From: Pseudomonas nitroreducens
GTDB taxonomy: Bacteria; Pseudomonadota; Gammaproteobacteria; Pseudomonadales; Pseudomonadaceae
Direction: 5' to 3'
DNA: 64,000 bases
NCBI RefSeq assembly: GCF_014204515.1
Contig: NZ_JACHLI010000002.1
Location: 248,001-312,000 of the forward strand
The position numbers were made by a program, and so were the translations under genes. A model generated the notes under the pieces. That model did no database searches and had not been told where the DNA came from. It saw nothing but the letters and a program-made list of their open reading frames with translations. Positions 8,526 through 17,556 of this stretch are shown here, piece by piece. Position 1 is the stretch's first letter. The number at the start of each line of letters is the position of its first letter.

Positions 8526-9959
8526 TCAGAGAATCGGCGACACCAGCCGCGCCACCCGCATCCCCAGCTGTTGCAGCCGGTGCACGCGTTTGCGGTCGTC
8601 CAGGGTCATCTCCACCGACTGGGCGAAGTCCTCCTCCAGCATGTTCTCCACGTCGCGGGCGAAACCTTCGTCGACGGTGATCACCATGACCTCGAAGTTC
8701 AGCCGGAAGGAACGGTTGTCCAGGTTGGCGCTGCCCACGGCGGCGCTGTCGTGGTCGATCAGCACCACCTTCTGGTGCAGGAAGCCCGGCTGGTAGCGGA
8801 ATACCCGGATGCCGGCGCGCACGGCTTCCAGCGCGTAGAGGCTGGAGGCGGCATACACCGTCTTGTGGTCCGGCCGTGCGGGCAGCAGGATGCGCACGTC
8901 CACCCCGCGCAATACGGCCAGGCGCAGGGCGGCGAACACCGCCTCGTCGGGGACGAAGTACGGCGTGGTGATCCACACCCGCTCCAGCGCCGCGTTGATC
9001 GACTCGACGAAGAACAGCGAGCAGGTTTCCTGGGTGTCCGCCGGGCCGCTGGGGACCACCTGGCAGAGCATCCCGGCGTCGTCGTAGCCATCGGGCAGGA
9101 TCAGCGTCGGCAGCGCGTGGGTAGCCCAGAACCAGTCCTCGGCGAAGCATTCCTGCAGGCACGCCACCGCCGGACCATGCAGCTCGATGTGGGTGTCGCG
9201 CCACGGCGCCAGCGGCGGCTTCTCGCCCAGGTATTCGACGCCGACGTTGTGCCCGCCGACGAAACCGCGCACGCCGTCCACCACCACGATCTTGCGGTGG
9301 TTGCGGAAGTTCACCTGGAAGCGGTTGATCATCCCGCTGCCGGTGCTGAAGGCGTGTACCTGCACACCGCCCTGGCGCAGCTTCTCCACGTAGCGGCGTG
9401 ACAGCGAATGGCTGCCGATGCCGTCGTACAGCACGAACACGTCCACGCCGTTGGCCGCGCGCTCCAGCAGCAGCTGCGCCAGGCGCTGGCCGAGGGCGTC
9501 GTCGCGGATGATGAAGAACTGCACGAGGATCACTTGGCGCGCGCTGGATATGGCCTCGAACATGGCGTCGAACGATGCCTTGCCATTCACCAGCAGGCGC
9601 ACCTTGTTGTTGGCCAGGGTCGGCATGCGCGCCAGCCCGACCATGGCCTTGAGCGACTTGTAGGCATGGTACTGGCGGGCAGCGAGGGCCTCTTCCACCC
9701 AGGGGCGCCAGTCCAGTTCGGCGGCGGCTACGTGCATTTCCTCGTTGGCCTGGCGGCGCGCGCCGATATAGGCGTCGAAGCGGCTGCGGCCGAACACCAG
9801 GTAGGGCACCAGGGTCAGCAGCGGCATGAACACCAGCGACGTCGCCCAGGCGATGGCGCCCTGGGCGGTGCGCACGCTGAGCACGGCGTGGACGGCGGCG
9901 ATGATCCCCAGTATCTGGATGACCACCAGAAAGTGGGCGATGTAATGGGTGTAGAACAT
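8526..9959 (-). CDS. cls: Cardiolipin synthase (phospholipase D family)
   Basis: 477 residues, typical of ClsA. Condenses two phosphatidylglycerols to cardiolipin plus glycerol at the inner membrane. Two N-terminal membrane segments (residues ~8-28 and ~38-56) are followed by two PLD domains. HKD motif 1 is [10 protein letters not shown] near residue 219 with GGHN just after it; HKD motif 2 is [20 protein letters not shown] near residue 393. Both catalytic histidines are present. Upstream, 42 bp separate it from the amidase stop on the same strand, so they may be cotranscribed. Confidence 0.95.
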   Translation of the reverse strand: MFYTHYIAHFLVVIQILGIIAAVHAVLSVRTAQGAIAWATSLVFMPLLTLVPYLVFGRSRFDAYIGARRQANEEMHVAAAELDWRPWVEEALAARQYHAYKSLKAMVGLARMPTLANNKVRLLVNGKASFDAMFEAISSARQVILVQFFIIRDDALGQRLAQLLLERAANGVDVFVLYDGIGSHSLSRRYVEKLRQGGVQVHAFSTGSGMINRFQVNFRNHRKIVVVDGVRGFVGGHNVGVEYLGEKPPLAPWRDTHIELHGPAVACLQECFAEDWFWATHALPTLILPDGYDDAGMLCQVVPSGPADTQETCSLFFVESINAALERVWITTPYFVPDEAVFAALRLAVLRGVDVRILLPARPDHKTVYAASSLYALEAVRAGIRVFRYQPGFLHQKVVLIDHDSAAVGSANLDNRSFRLNFEVMVITVDEGFARDVENMLEEDFAQSVEMTLDDRKRVHRLQQLGMRVARLVSPIL

Positions 9960-10001
9960 GGGCGCGCGATCGGTTCCTTGTGCTCGGCGGATGGTCTGAG
10001 C

Positions 10002-11399
10002 CTAGCTGGCTCCCGGCGGCTGCGGCCAGCGGCTGATGGGGCCGCGCCAGTGTTCGTAGGCTTTGCCCAGGCGCAGCACCTCGATGTCGGCAAAACGCGG
10101 GCCGACGATCTGCAGCCCGATGGGCATGCCGGCGCTGGTGAAGCCGCAGTTGATTGAGAGTGCCGGTTGCTCGGACATGTTCCACGGCACGGTGAAACCG
10201 ATGTGCTCGAAGGGCAGCGCCGGGTCATTGGTGGGCGAGGCCCACTCGGCCGGGAAGCAGGCGACCTGGTTGGTCGGCGAGAGCAGGAAGTCGATCTCGT
10301 GGAACTGCTCGGCGGCGCGCCGGCGCATGTCGAAGGTGCGGTTGAAGCCGCGCACCGCGTCGGTGCCGCTGACTGCGGAGCCGCCTTCGGCCCATTGGAA
10401 GATGTACGGCAGCACCTTGGCCTGGCGCTCGCGCGGCAGGTTTTCCAGCTCGGCCCACAGACGGGCGCGCCAGAACTTGTCGAGGCCATCGAGCAGCTCG
10501 CGGTCGAGGATCGGCTGCACCTCCACCACTTCCGCTCCCGCCTCGGCGAAACGCCGGGCGACGGACTCGACGGCGGCGCGAACTTCCGCATCGGGTTGCA
10601 GGCCGCAGCCGGGGTCGAGTTGCAGGCCGATGCGCAGGCCCTGTACCTCCAGCGGCTCGATGTGCCAGTCCAGCTCCGCCGGCGGCAGGGCGGTGGCGTC
10701 GCGCCAGTCCGGGCGCGCGAGGTGCTTCATCATCAGCGCCGCGTCGTCCAGGGTGCGGGTCATCGGGCCGGCGCAGCGTCCGGTGTAGTACGGGTCGATG
10801 GGAATCCGTCCCAGGCTCGGCTTGAAGCCCACCAGGCCGCACCAGCCGGCCGGCAGGCGCACCGAGCCGCCGATGTCGGTGCCGATGTGCAGCGGTCCGT
10901 AGCCCGCCGCGGCCGCCGAGGCCGCGCCGGCGCTGGAGCCGCCGGGATTCATGCGCAGGTCCCAGGGGTTGCGCGCCAGTTCGTGGAAGCTGGAGAGCCC
11001 GGAGGAGAGCATGCCGAAGTCCGGCACCGTGGTCTTGCCCAGCAGGATCGCGCCGGCCTCGAACATCCGCGCGGCCGGCGGTGCGTCGTCGGTAGAAGGT
11101 TGCAGCAGGGTGGCGGCACTGCCCAGGGGGATCGGGTCGCCACGGGTGGCGATCAGCTCCTTGATGGTCACCGGCACGCCGTCCAGCTCGCCGCAGGGCG
11201 CACAGCGGATCCAGCGCGCCTCCGAGCGCCGCGCCTGCTCCATCGCCCGTTGCGGGTCGAAGGCATAGAGCGCACGCAGTTGCGGCTCCCAGCGGTCGAT
11301 GTGGGTGATCAGGTGGTCGAGGTACTCGACGGGGGAGAGCTGGTGGGAGCGGTACAGCGCCAGCAGTTCGACGGCGGACAGTTCGTGCAGCGGTGGCAT
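10002..11399 (-). CDS. Amidase signature family hydrolase
   Basis: 465 residues. Members hydrolyse amide bonds of small aliphatic or aryl amides, or act within larger pathways. The Ser-cisSer-Lys triad is visible: K80 in VTIKEL, the cis-Ser in GGSSAG (155-156) and the nucleophile S179 in GTDIGGSVR. Length and the C-terminal INCGFTSAGMPIGLQIVGP motif fit the family. It is not GatA: no gatB or gatC is nearby and it lacks the matching context. The natural substrate cannot be read from the sequence. Confidence 0.88.
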   Translation of the reverse strand: MPPLHELSAVELLALYRSHQLSPVEYLDHLITHIDRWEPQLRALYAFDPQRAMEQARRSEARWIRCAPCGELDGVPVTIKELIATRGDPIPLGSAATLLQPSTDDAPPAARMFEAGAILLGKTTVPDFGMLSSGLSSFHELARNPWDLRMNPGGSSAGAASAAAAGYGPLHIGTDIGGSVRLPAGWCGLVGFKPSLGRIPIDPYYTGRCAGPMTRTLDDAALMMKHLARPDWRDATALPPAELDWHIEPLEVQGLRIGLQLDPGCGLQPDAEVRAAVESVARRFAEAGAEVVEVQPILDRELLDGLDKFWRARLWAELENLPRERQAKVLPYIFQWAEGGSAVSGTDAVRGFNRTFDMRRRAAEQFHEIDFLLSPTNQVACFPAEWASPTNDPALPFEHIGFTVPWNMSEQPALSINCGFTSAGMPIGLQIVGPRFADIEVLRLGKAYEHWRGPISRWPQPPGAS

Positions 11400-11493
11400 G
11401 GCAGTCTCCGGCGTGGGCTATGCCTCACCCTAGCCGAAACCGCGCCGCGAGGGGATAGGCGCGGTCGTCACACCGCGCGTTCTGCCTCGGGGG

Positions 11494-12075
11494 TCAGGCG
11501 CGCTGGCGCGATTGCTGGTCGATCAGGTACTGCAGGCGATACAGATGACGGTAGCCCGATTCCCAGGCGCCGTGGCCGGATTTCACGTTGATGTGCCCGG
11601 CCGACGGCAGGATCACCGTCTCCGCGCCCCAGGCGCGGCCGAGGATCAGTGCGCGTTGCGGGCTGCAGGCAGCGTCGTTGTCCGAACCCACCAGCACGGC
11701 GGGGAAGGGCAGGTTCTGCGCGGCGATGGGGGCGAAGTTGCGCAGGGCCGCGTGGCACGTCTCGCGCTCCACATCGGCCGGGGCGACCAGCAGGGCTCCG
11801 GCGACCTGGGCGAGGACGCGGCGGTCAGCGCGGGCCGCCCAGGAGGCGACGGTGACGCAGCCCAGGCTGTGGGCAATCAGCACCACGCGGCCGGGCTCGC
11901 GGCGGATTTCGCGGTCCAGCTCGGCGACCCAGTCGTTGTGCTGCGGGGTGATCCAGTCCTGCTGCTGCACCCGCGCGGCGTTCGGCAGGGCGCGCTGCCA
12001 GTGGCTCTGCCAGTGGGCGTCGTCGGAACCGTGCCAGCCCGGCACGATCAGGTAGCGGATGCGTTCGTTGCGCAT
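11494..12075 (-). CDS. Small serine hydrolase of the RBBP9/YdeN family
   Basis: 193 residues. Alpha/beta hydrolase with N-terminal LIVPGWHGSDDAHWQSHW, typical of the RBBP9/YdeN family, nucleophile Ser in IAHSLGC, acid in VGSDNDAAC and catalytic His in SAGHINVKSGHG. The start at 12075 (MRNERIRYL) is preferred because GAGAGG stands about 9 nt upstream; an in-frame ATG 24 nt earlier has no ribosome-binding site. The physiological substrate is unknown. It is monocistronic or follows the ChaC gene at 12195 on the same strand after an AT-rich 119-bp gap. Confidence 0.85.
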   Translation of the reverse strand: MRNERIRYLIVPGWHGSDDAHWQSHWQRALPNAARVQQQDWITPQHNDWVAELDREIRREPGRVVLIAHSLGCVTVASWAARADRRVLAQVAGALLVAPADVERETCHAALRNFAPIAAQNLPFPAVLVGSDNDAACSPQRALILGRAWGAETVILPSAGHINVKSGHGAWESGYRHLYRLQYLIDQQSRQRA

Positions 12076-12194
12076 GGGGCGGCCCTCTCGAATCGTCATG
12101 AGAAGGCATTCTAGGGAGGGTTTTAATATTCGTTAAGGAATAAGAAATTCTTTGCTTATGCGGTATTTCTATCTAACCAACGGCGATAAGTGCT

Positions 12195-12848
12195 TTATTC
12201 CTGCACCCGGCGCAACGGGCAGCAGCGCGCCAGGATGCCTTCCAGATTGAGGTCGGGCATGGCGCATTCGCGCAGGGCGCGAGCCGTCTGTTCGACGTAA
12301 TCGCGGGTGGTGCCGAAGTGGCCCTGGGCGCTGTCGAGCACGTGCTGGACGATGTTGTCGGGCAGCGAACCGGCGTAGCTGGGCAGATGGCGCTCCAGCA
12401 CGAAGCCCAGGGCGCGCACGCGGGTGCCGTCGTCGAGGCGGCAATTGAGCCATTCGGGACGGTAGGACGCGTAGGGCATCTCCCGTTCCCAGAGCGCGTA
12501 GAGGTTGGCGTCGAGGTTGTCGTCGGGCAGGCGGAAGGCGAAGCCCGAGCAGGAGCCGCCGCGATCCAGGCCAAGCACCAGGCCCGGCGCTTCCGGCGTG
12601 CCGCGGTGGGTGAGCGACCACAGGTAGAGGCCGCGGTGGTAGCCGTGCACTCTTGCGCGGCGCGCCTCGGCCACCGGGAACTCCGGGCGCCAGATCAGCG
12701 AGCCGTAGGCGAACAGCCACACCGGACCGGCGCCGTGTTCGCTCATGGTGATGTCGAGCGAGGCGCGCAGCTGTGCGGGTGTGAAGCGTTCCGGCACCCC
12801 CAGTGTCGGTGGATAGAACGGGCCTTCCGAAGCGGGAGACAATGTCAT
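12195..12848 (-). CDS. chaC: Gamma-glutamylcyclotransferase, ChaC family
   Basis: 217 residues. ChaC enzymes cleave glutathione to 5-oxoproline and Cys-Gly. The substrate-binding YGSLIWRP motif is present (FAYGSLIWRPEF), followed by ARVHGYHRGLYLWSLTHRGTPEAPGLVLGLD, a near-consensus ChaC segment, and the FWEREM-like LWEREMPYASYRPEW. The ATG at 12848 is preceded by GAGGGGTACCGC. No chaA or chaB is adjacent, although a ChaA-type antiporter is encoded at 52070. Cytosolic; likely a glutathione turnover enzyme. Confidence 0.9.
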   Translation of the reverse strand: MTLSPASEGPFYPPTLGVPERFTPAQLRASLDITMSEHGAGPVWLFAYGSLIWRPEFPVAEARRARVHGYHRGLYLWSLTHRGTPEAPGLVLGLDRGGSCSGFAFRLPDDNLDANLYALWEREMPYASYRPEWLNCRLDDGTRVRALGFVLERHLPSYAGSLPDNIVQHVLDSAQGHFGTTRDYVEQTARALRECAMPDLNLEGILARCCPLRRVQE

Positions 12849-12982
12849 GCGGTACCCCTCAGGTCTCCATCTGTCATCAACTTAGTGGAAGACTGGCGGC
12901 CACGGAAGGGCCTGAAAGGCATAGGTTTATTGCCAGGGCGGGGCGGACGACGAACGGCGGTGCACCGCTACGCCAACTGGGC

Positions 12983-13380
12983 GTGGGAGCGGACTTCGTC
13001 CGCGATCGATTGCCGGCGGCTCGGAGCCGGTCGGTTGCACATCGCGGACGGAGTCCGCTCCTACGGGATCCATGACCATTGGCGCGGGATTGGCAACGGG
13101 TAGGGCGCGTAACGCGCCAGCGTTAGCCGCCGTGGGACCGATGGCGGATAACCCGTTCCGGGTTATGCGCCCACGGTTCTGGACGTAGGAGCGGACTTCG
13201 TCCGCGATCGATTGCCGGCGGCCCGGAGCTGGCCGTTGCACATCGCGGACGGAGTCCGCTCCTACGTGATCCACAACCATTGGCGCGGAATTGGCAGCGG
13301 GTAGGGCGCATAACGCGCCAGAGTTATCCGCCGTGGGGCCTGCGGCGGATAACCCGTTCCGGGTTATGCGCCCTACGCGG
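12983..13380. repeat. Tandem duplication of a ~200-bp unit made of two different palindromic repeats
   Basis: Unit 1 (12983-13172) and unit 2 (13185-13376) each hold a GTAGGAGCGGACTT-type palindrome (12983-13064; 13185-13266) and a GTAGGGCGCATAACGCG-type palindrome (13100-13172; 13301-13376), joined by a conserved linker containing ACCATTGGCGCGG. The two units start 202 bp apart and are about 90% identical by eye. No gene lies in 12849-13522. Confidence 0.9.
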
Positions 13381-13410
13381 TCAACACCCATCGGCGCGAA
13401 GCGCGCAAAT

Positions 13411-13457
13411 AAAAAAAGGCCGCTCACCCCTGCCTGAGTATTGGGAGAGCGGCCTTG
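13411..13457 (-). terminator. Terminator of the tonB2-exbB-exbD operon
   Basis: On the minus strand AAGGCCGCTC pairs with GAGCGGCCTT across a ~20-nt loop and is followed directly by seven T residues. It lies 65 bp past the exbD stop. Confidence 0.85.
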
Positions 13458-13522
13458 AAGCTCGGTACGATGTGGAAGGTCCCTTTCTACACCCGCTCTG
13501 TTTCAGGTGTCTTACAGGTTCC

Positions 13523-13924
13523 TCAGCGCGCGGTGATCACCGCCAGCTTGGTAATCCCCGCCTTCTCGATGGAGGCCATGGCCTTGGCCACCTGGCCGTA
13601 GTTCACGGTCTCGTCGGCCTGCAGCTGCACGCGGACTTCGGCGTCCTTGGCCTTGGCCGCCGCCAGGTTGCTCTGCAGCAGCTCGGGCTGGATTTCGTCC
13701 TTGTTGATGAACCACTTGCCGGCGCCATCGATGCTCACCACCAGCGGGTCCTTCTGCTCCGGCGGAGCGACCGCCTCGGTCTTGGGCAGGTTGATCGGGA
13801 TGGCGTTGGTCAGCAGCGGCGCGGTGACGATGAACACCACCAGCAGCACCAGCATCACGTCCACCAGCGGGGTGACGTTGATCTCGGAGAGAACCTCGTC
13901 GCTGTCCTGGGTCGAGAAGGCCAT
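13523..13924 (-). CDS. exbD: Biopolymer transport protein ExbD
   Basis: 133 residues. Part of the inner-membrane proton channel that energises TonB. One transmembrane helix at ~21-38 (VDVMLVLLVVFIVTAPLL) contains D22, the conserved protonatable Asp, preceded by the family motif INVTPLVDVMLVLL. The periplasmic domain follows. The start is 1 nt beyond the exbB stop. Last gene of tonB-exbB-exbD, the order of the P. aeruginosa tonB2 locus. Confidence 0.95.
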   Translation of the reverse strand: MAFSTQDSDEVLSEINVTPLVDVMLVLLVVFIVTAPLLTNAIPINLPKTEAVAPPEQKDPLVVSIDGAGKWFINKDEIQPELLQSNLAAAKAKDAEVRVQLQADETVNYGQVAKAMASIEKAGITKLAVITAR

Positions 13925-13925
13925 G

Positions 13926-14642
13926 TCAGCTCGCCTCCTTCACGCTGGCGCCAGCCGCCGGTTTGCGGGTGGCGGTGGGCAGGGCGACGACGCGGAAGGC
14001 ACTCTTCTGCGCGAGGCTGTAGAAGTCGTGGGCGAAGTCGTCGAGGTCGGCCGCGGTGAGCTTCAGGCGACGGAGGAAGTAGTTGTAGACCAGCACCGCC
14101 GGCACGGCGACGGCGATGCCCACGCCGGTGGCGATCAGCGCGCTGCCGATAGGGCCGGCGACGGTTTCCAGGCTGGCGGAACCGGCCGCGCTGATGCCCT
14201 TGAGCGCTTCCATGATGCCCCACACGGTGCCGAACAGGCCGATGAAGGGCGAGGTGGAACCGATCGAGGCGAGCACCGCCAGGCCCGACTCCAGGGAGCG
14301 GCGCTCGCGCTGGATCTGCTGGCGCAGGGCGCGTTCGAGGCGGTCCTGGTGGTTGATCGACTGGGCGAGGTCCGGCTGGCCGTTGTCCTGGACCTGGATG
14401 GCAGCGAAGCCGGCCTGGGCCACGCGGGCACCGGCGCCGGGCTTGCCGGCGGCCTGGTCACCGGCGGATTCGAGACTGGTGGCGCTCCAGAACTGCTTCT
14501 GGAAGCGCTTGTCCTGGGACTTCTGGCGGGTGAACTGGACGCCTTTCACCAGGGCCAGGCCCCAGGTGACGACGGAGAAGCCGACCAGCAGCCAGATGAC
14601 TGCGCCTTCGACGGTTTCCAGGGGGTTCAGGGGCAGACTCAT
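13926..14642 (-). CDS. exbB: Biopolymer transport protein ExbB
   Basis: 238 residues. MotA/TolQ/ExbB family; with ExbD it forms the proton channel of the TonB system. Three membrane helices: ~13-32, ~134-160 (the segment with TSPFIGLFGTVWGIMEAL) and ~170-195 (GSALIATGVGIAVAVPAVLVY). The GLFGTVWGI and GIAVAVPAV signatures are intact. Lies 49 bp after tonB2 and directly before exbD. Confidence 0.95.
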   Translation of the reverse strand: MSLPLNPLETVEGAVIWLLVGFSVVTWGLALVKGVQFTRQKSQDKRFQKQFWSATSLESAGDQAAGKPGAGARVAQAGFAAIQVQDNGQPDLAQSINHQDRLERALRQQIQRERRSLESGLAVLASIGSTSPFIGLFGTVWGIMEALKGISAAGSASLETVAGPIGSALIATGVGIAVAVPAVLVYNYFLRRLKLTAADLDDFAHDFYSLAQKSAFRVVALPTATRKPAAGASVKEAS

Positions 14643-14691
14643 GGGTGTTCTCCTTCCGCGGTTCTCGTGCGGCTGATCTGGGCAAAGGGAA

Positions 14692-15498
14692 TCAATGCAA
14701 TTTGAAATCGATGGGCACGCTGACCCAGCCTTCCTGGGCCACGTCGCCGCGTTTGGCGGGGACGAAGCTCCAGCGCTTCACCGCGCGCACCGCGGCATCG
14801 TCGAGGGCGTCGCGGCCGCTGCTCTTCTGCACCTGGATCTCGCTCGGGCTGCCGCTGGCGAGGACGTGCACGCGCAGCAACACGGTGCCTTCCCAGCCGC
14901 GGCGCTGGGCCAGGGGCGGGTATTCCGGCGCCGGGTTCTTCAGGTAACCGGCATTGGCCGAGGGCGGCGTCAGCGGGGCCGGAGCCGGTGCTGGCGGAGC
15001 CGGTTGCGGCGGCGGGGTTTCGGCCTTGGGCGGCGTAGGCTGCTCGACCGGCTTGGGCACGGGCTTGGGCTTGGCCACCGGTTTCGGCTTGGGTTTGGGA
15101 ATCGGCTTGGGCGGCGGCGGTTTCACCGCGTTCTCGTCCACCACAGGGGGCGGCGGCTCCTGTACCACAGGCTCGGGGATCGGCTCGGGCGGCGGCGGTT
15201 CGACTACCGGCGGAGTCGGTGCGGTGAATTCGATGGTCATCGGCGGCACCTGCGGCGGCACCTCCGGCAGTTGCGGGGTGGGCTGCTGGCTCAGCCAGTA
15301 GATCACCGCGCCATGCAGCGTCAGGGCGAACAGACCGAGCAGGACGGCTTCGCGGCGGCTCAGCGCACGGGCTTTCGCCGGCACGTGGCGGCCCAGCTCC
15401 AGCGCGTGGCGCAGCGGGCGGCCGAGATCGACCAGGTCGCCGCCGGGCACGTGGCGCAGGAAGGCATCCGGCGCGAGGGCATGCTGGGGTTGAGCCAT
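14692..15498 (-). CDS. tonB2: TonB energy transducer (TonB2 type)
   Basis: 268 residues from the ATG at 15498, chosen because AAGGAGATC lies just upstream. A cytoplasmic N-terminus of ~50 residues precedes one membrane anchor (LLGLFALTLHGAVIYWLS), then a Pro/Lys/Glu-rich periplasmic linker (KPKPKPVAKPKPVPKP and PPPPEPIPEPVV) and a C-terminal TonB domain with EYPPLAQRRGWEGTVLLRV and AAVRAVKRWSFVPA. Couples the proton-motive force from ExbBD to outer-membrane receptors. First gene of the operon. Upstream DNA is AT-rich, but I see no clean Fur box. Confidence 0.93.
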   Translation of the reverse strand: MAQPQHALAPDAFLRHVPGGDLVDLGRPLRHALELGRHVPAKARALSRREAVLLGLFALTLHGAVIYWLSQQPTPQLPEVPPQVPPMTIEFTAPTPPVVEPPPPEPIPEPVVQEPPPPVVDENAVKPPPPKPIPKPKPKPVAKPKPVPKPVEQPTPPKAETPPPQPAPPAPAPAPLTPPSANAGYLKNPAPEYPPLAQRRGWEGTVLLRVHVLASGSPSEIQVQKSSGRDALDDAAVRAVKRWSFVPAKRGDVAQEGWVSVPIDFKLH

Positions 15499-15720
15499 GA
15501 ACGATCTCCTTGCAGGTCTGCGCGGCTCTAAGTCGCGCTTGGAACGGACCTGCATGATTGGCGGAGCGCCTTAGCTCTTGAAGTGATTGTTTATCCTGTT
15601 TAAATAACTTTCGGTGCTATGTGTTTTTGCCGAACCGCTGCAAGCCTCGTCGTTCGTGGCTTTGCGCGAATCCGTGAAAATCCGATGCCTTTGTGGCATG
15701 GAAAATATGCAGGGAAGGTT

Positions 15721-15781
15721 GGCGAAAAAATCGCCAGAAGGCCCGTGATAGGGCGAACCCAGGCAGCTTCGCTGGGTTCGC
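15721..15781. terminator. Hairpins downstream of the antirepressor gene
   Basis: CGAACCCAG (15754-15762) pairs with CTGGGTTCG (15772-15780), and a small stem GGCGA/TCGCC is at 15721-15735. There is no T-run next to the larger stem. It could end the 15790-16245 gene or the tonB2 upstream region. Confidence 0.4.
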
Positions 15782-15789
15782 GGGGGAAG

Positions 15790-16245
15790 TCAGAGGTGTG
15801 CGGCCACCAGCCGGGGCATGTCTTCCCAGGGCATCCAGAGATCGCCTTGCCAGCTCAGCAGCGTCAGTCGTTGGGAGTGCCAGGTCATCAGCACCCTCCT
15901 GGGATGCATGCTGTCCTCGCCGACTTGGTCGCGCAGTACCGGGATAACCTCTCTGGTCAGCCAGAGGTCGAGGGTCTGGACCTCGGGGTGGCCGAAACGC
16001 ACGAGCGCCTTGTACAGCGCCGCCTCGCTGAGCATTTCGATGACCTCCTCCTTGCCGCTGACGTACTGCAGGCGGACGCTGCGTACTTCGTGGGCCAAGA
16101 AGCGGTGGTGGAAGGATTGCGGGTAATGCACCACCAGCAGGCGCGCCAGGTCGTAGGCGGAAAACCACGGCTGCTGATCGATCAGGACTGCGCGCAGGGT
16201 GCGGTGGTGGCGTTTGAAGAAGGTGGGGGTGTAGGTCTCTTGCAT
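15790..16245 (-). CDS. BRO-N domain protein (phage antirepressor-like), orphan
   Basis: 151 residues from the ATG at 16245, supported by AAGGAG 8 nt upstream. The sequence matches the BRO-N/antirepressor N-terminal fold: RTLRAVLIDQQPWFSAYDLARLL, YVSGKEEVIEMLSEAALYKALVR and LDLWLTREVIPVLRD. Phage antirepressors of this family bind DNA or repressors to trigger lytic genes, but no phage structural, integrase or repressor gene is near. It is flanked by tonB2 and metQ, both core genes, so it is either a domesticated relic or a stand-alone regulator. The 490 bp upstream contain several inverted repeats. The function is unknown. Confidence 0.7.
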   Translation of the reverse strand: MQETYTPTFFKRHHRTLRAVLIDQQPWFSAYDLARLLVVHYPQSFHHRFLAHEVRSVRLQYVSGKEEVIEMLSEAALYKALVRFGHPEVQTLDLWLTREVIPVLRDQVGEDSMHPRRVLMTWHSQRLTLLSWQGDLWMPWEDMPRLVAAHL

Positions 16246-16556
16246 GTGGAAGGCTCCTTTTCGGAAGTGAGCCCGCCTTGGCTCGCTGTCAATCGAGTGG
16301 GGGCGGAACGCGCGGGGTTGACAGACCGGGAAAAGGAACCGGCAGACCAATAGGCCTCCCCGCGCGCTCCACCATCTAGCGTTGCAGATTTTCTGCGTGC
16401 GGGGGCCTGCAAAAACGTACGCCGTTTTCACATGCACCTACTGGCGCTGAAGCGCCCTTTCTGCGGGCTGTCAAACCCGACCACGGGCATTGCCGTGGTG
16501 GCCGAAAAGTAAGTGTCTGAACTTGTTGCGCCTAGTCGGCGGCTTCCGGCGTACCT

Positions 16557-16635
16557 GTAGGAGCGAGCTTGCTCGCGAACCGTGTTTGCCGGTGACGCCT
16601 GGGCTGGGCGGGTTCGCGAGCAAGCTCGCTCCTAC
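16557..16635. repeat. REP-like palindrome (GTAGGAGCGAGCTTGCTCGCGAA type)
   Basis: GTAGGAGCGAGCTTGCTCG and its reverse complement flank a 30-bp centre. This is the common Pseudomonas extragenic palindrome; related versions are at 36713 and 63652. Confidence 0.85.
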
Positions 16636-16680
16636 GAAAAGCAGAAACCTCTAAAGCTGAAAAGCAGAGAGCCAGAAACG

Positions 16681-16711
16681 AAAAAGCCCGGTCATTCGAC
16701 CGGGCTTTTCC
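16681..16711 (-). terminator. Terminator of the metNIQ operon
   Basis: AAAAAGCCCGGTC, loop ATTCG, GACCGGGCTTTT. On the minus strand the T-run closes metQ 22 bp past its stop. The symmetrical A and T tracts could also work on the plus strand. Confidence 0.9.
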
Positions 16712-16732
16712 TGAGCGTCAGCGTCGCGGCAA

Positions 16733-17515
16733 TCAGAACGCCGGCACCACGGCACCCTTGTACTTCTCGAGGATGAACTGCTTCACCTCGGGGCTGTGCA
16801 GGGCGGCGGCCAGCTTCTGCATGGCGGCGCTGTCCTTGTTGTCCGGGCGGGCCACCAGGATGTTCACGTAGGGCGAGTCGGCGCCTTCGATGGCCAGGGC
16901 GTCCTTGGTGGGGTTCAGCTTGGCTTCCAGGGCGTAGTTGGTGTTGATCAGGGCCAGATCGACCTGGGTCAGCACGCGCGGCAGGGTGGCCGCTTCCAGC
17001 TCACGCACCTTGATGTTCTTCGGATTCTCGACGATGTCTTTCGGGGTGGCGGTGATCGACTTGTTGTCCTTGAGCTTGATCACGCCGACCTTGTCCAGCA
17101 GCAGCAGGGCGCGGCCGCCGTTGGTGGCGTCGTTGGGAATCACCACGGTGGCGCCGGCGGGCAACTCGTCGAGCTTCTTGAACTTGGTGGAGTAGGCGCC
17201 CAGCGGCTCGATGTGCACGCCGGTGACGGCGATCAGGCTGGTGCCCTTGGTCTTGTTGAACTCATCCAGGTACGGCTGGTGCTGGAAGAAGTTGGCGTCC
17301 AGGCGCTTCTCGGCGACCTGGGTGTTGGGCTGCACGTAGTCGGTGAATTCCTTCACCTTCAGCTCAACCCCTTCCTTGGCCAGGATGGGTTTGACGAAGT
17401 TGAGGATCTCGGCGTGCGGCACCGGGGTGGCGGCGACGGTCAGGGTGTCGGCGGCCTGGGCCAGCGGGGCGCCGATGACGGCGGCGGCAGCGAACGCGGC
17501 GAACAGTTTCTTCAT
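16733..17515 (-). CDS. metQ: Methionine ABC transporter substrate-binding protein MetQ
   Basis: 260 residues, NlpA family. Signal peptide MKKLFAAFAAAAVIGAPLAQA with an AQA-A cleavage site and no lipobox cysteine, so this version is predicted to be soluble in the periplasm rather than a lipoprotein. Family motifs: VKEFTDYVQPNTQVAEKRLD, NFFQHQPYLDEFN, IPNDATNGGRALLLL and LINTNYAL. It binds D/L-methionine for MetNI. Third gene of metN-metI-metQ, 41 bp after metI. Confidence 0.95.
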   Translation of the reverse strand: MKKLFAAFAAAAVIGAPLAQAADTLTVAATPVPHAEILNFVKPILAKEGVELKVKEFTDYVQPNTQVAEKRLDANFFQHQPYLDEFNKTKGTSLIAVTGVHIEPLGAYSTKFKKLDELPAGATVVIPNDATNGGRALLLLDKVGVIKLKDNKSITATPKDIVENPKNIKVRELEAATLPRVLTQVDLALINTNYALEAKLNPTKDALAIEGADSPYVNILVARPDNKDSAAMQKLAAALHSPEVKQFILEKYKGAVVPAF

Positions 17516-17556
17516 GCTTGGCTCCTTGGTCGGCCCGCGTCCGGCGGGCCCTGTGG

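Larger units (their letters stand above)
16246..16732. other. Intergenic region with several inverted repeats
   Basis: 487 bp between the BRO-N gene and metQ, no gene. It contains AAAACG-TACGC-CGTTTT (16412-16428), ACCACGG-N6-CCGTGGT (16480-16499), a GAGCGAGCTTGCTCGCGAA repeat and the metQ terminator. The first two could be operators or hairpins in the antirepressor leader. Confidence 0.5.

Noticed and set aside
10002..11399. Glu-tRNA(Gln) amidotransferase GatA
   Set aside because: Same amidase fold but no gatB/gatC partners and no GatA-specific context.
12983..13380. CRISPR array
   Set aside because: Only two units, 200 bp apart, composed of palindromes with no unique spacers of regular length; no cas genes.
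15790..16245. Part of a prophage
   Set aside because: No integrase, structural, lysis or repressor genes nearby; flanks are core genes.
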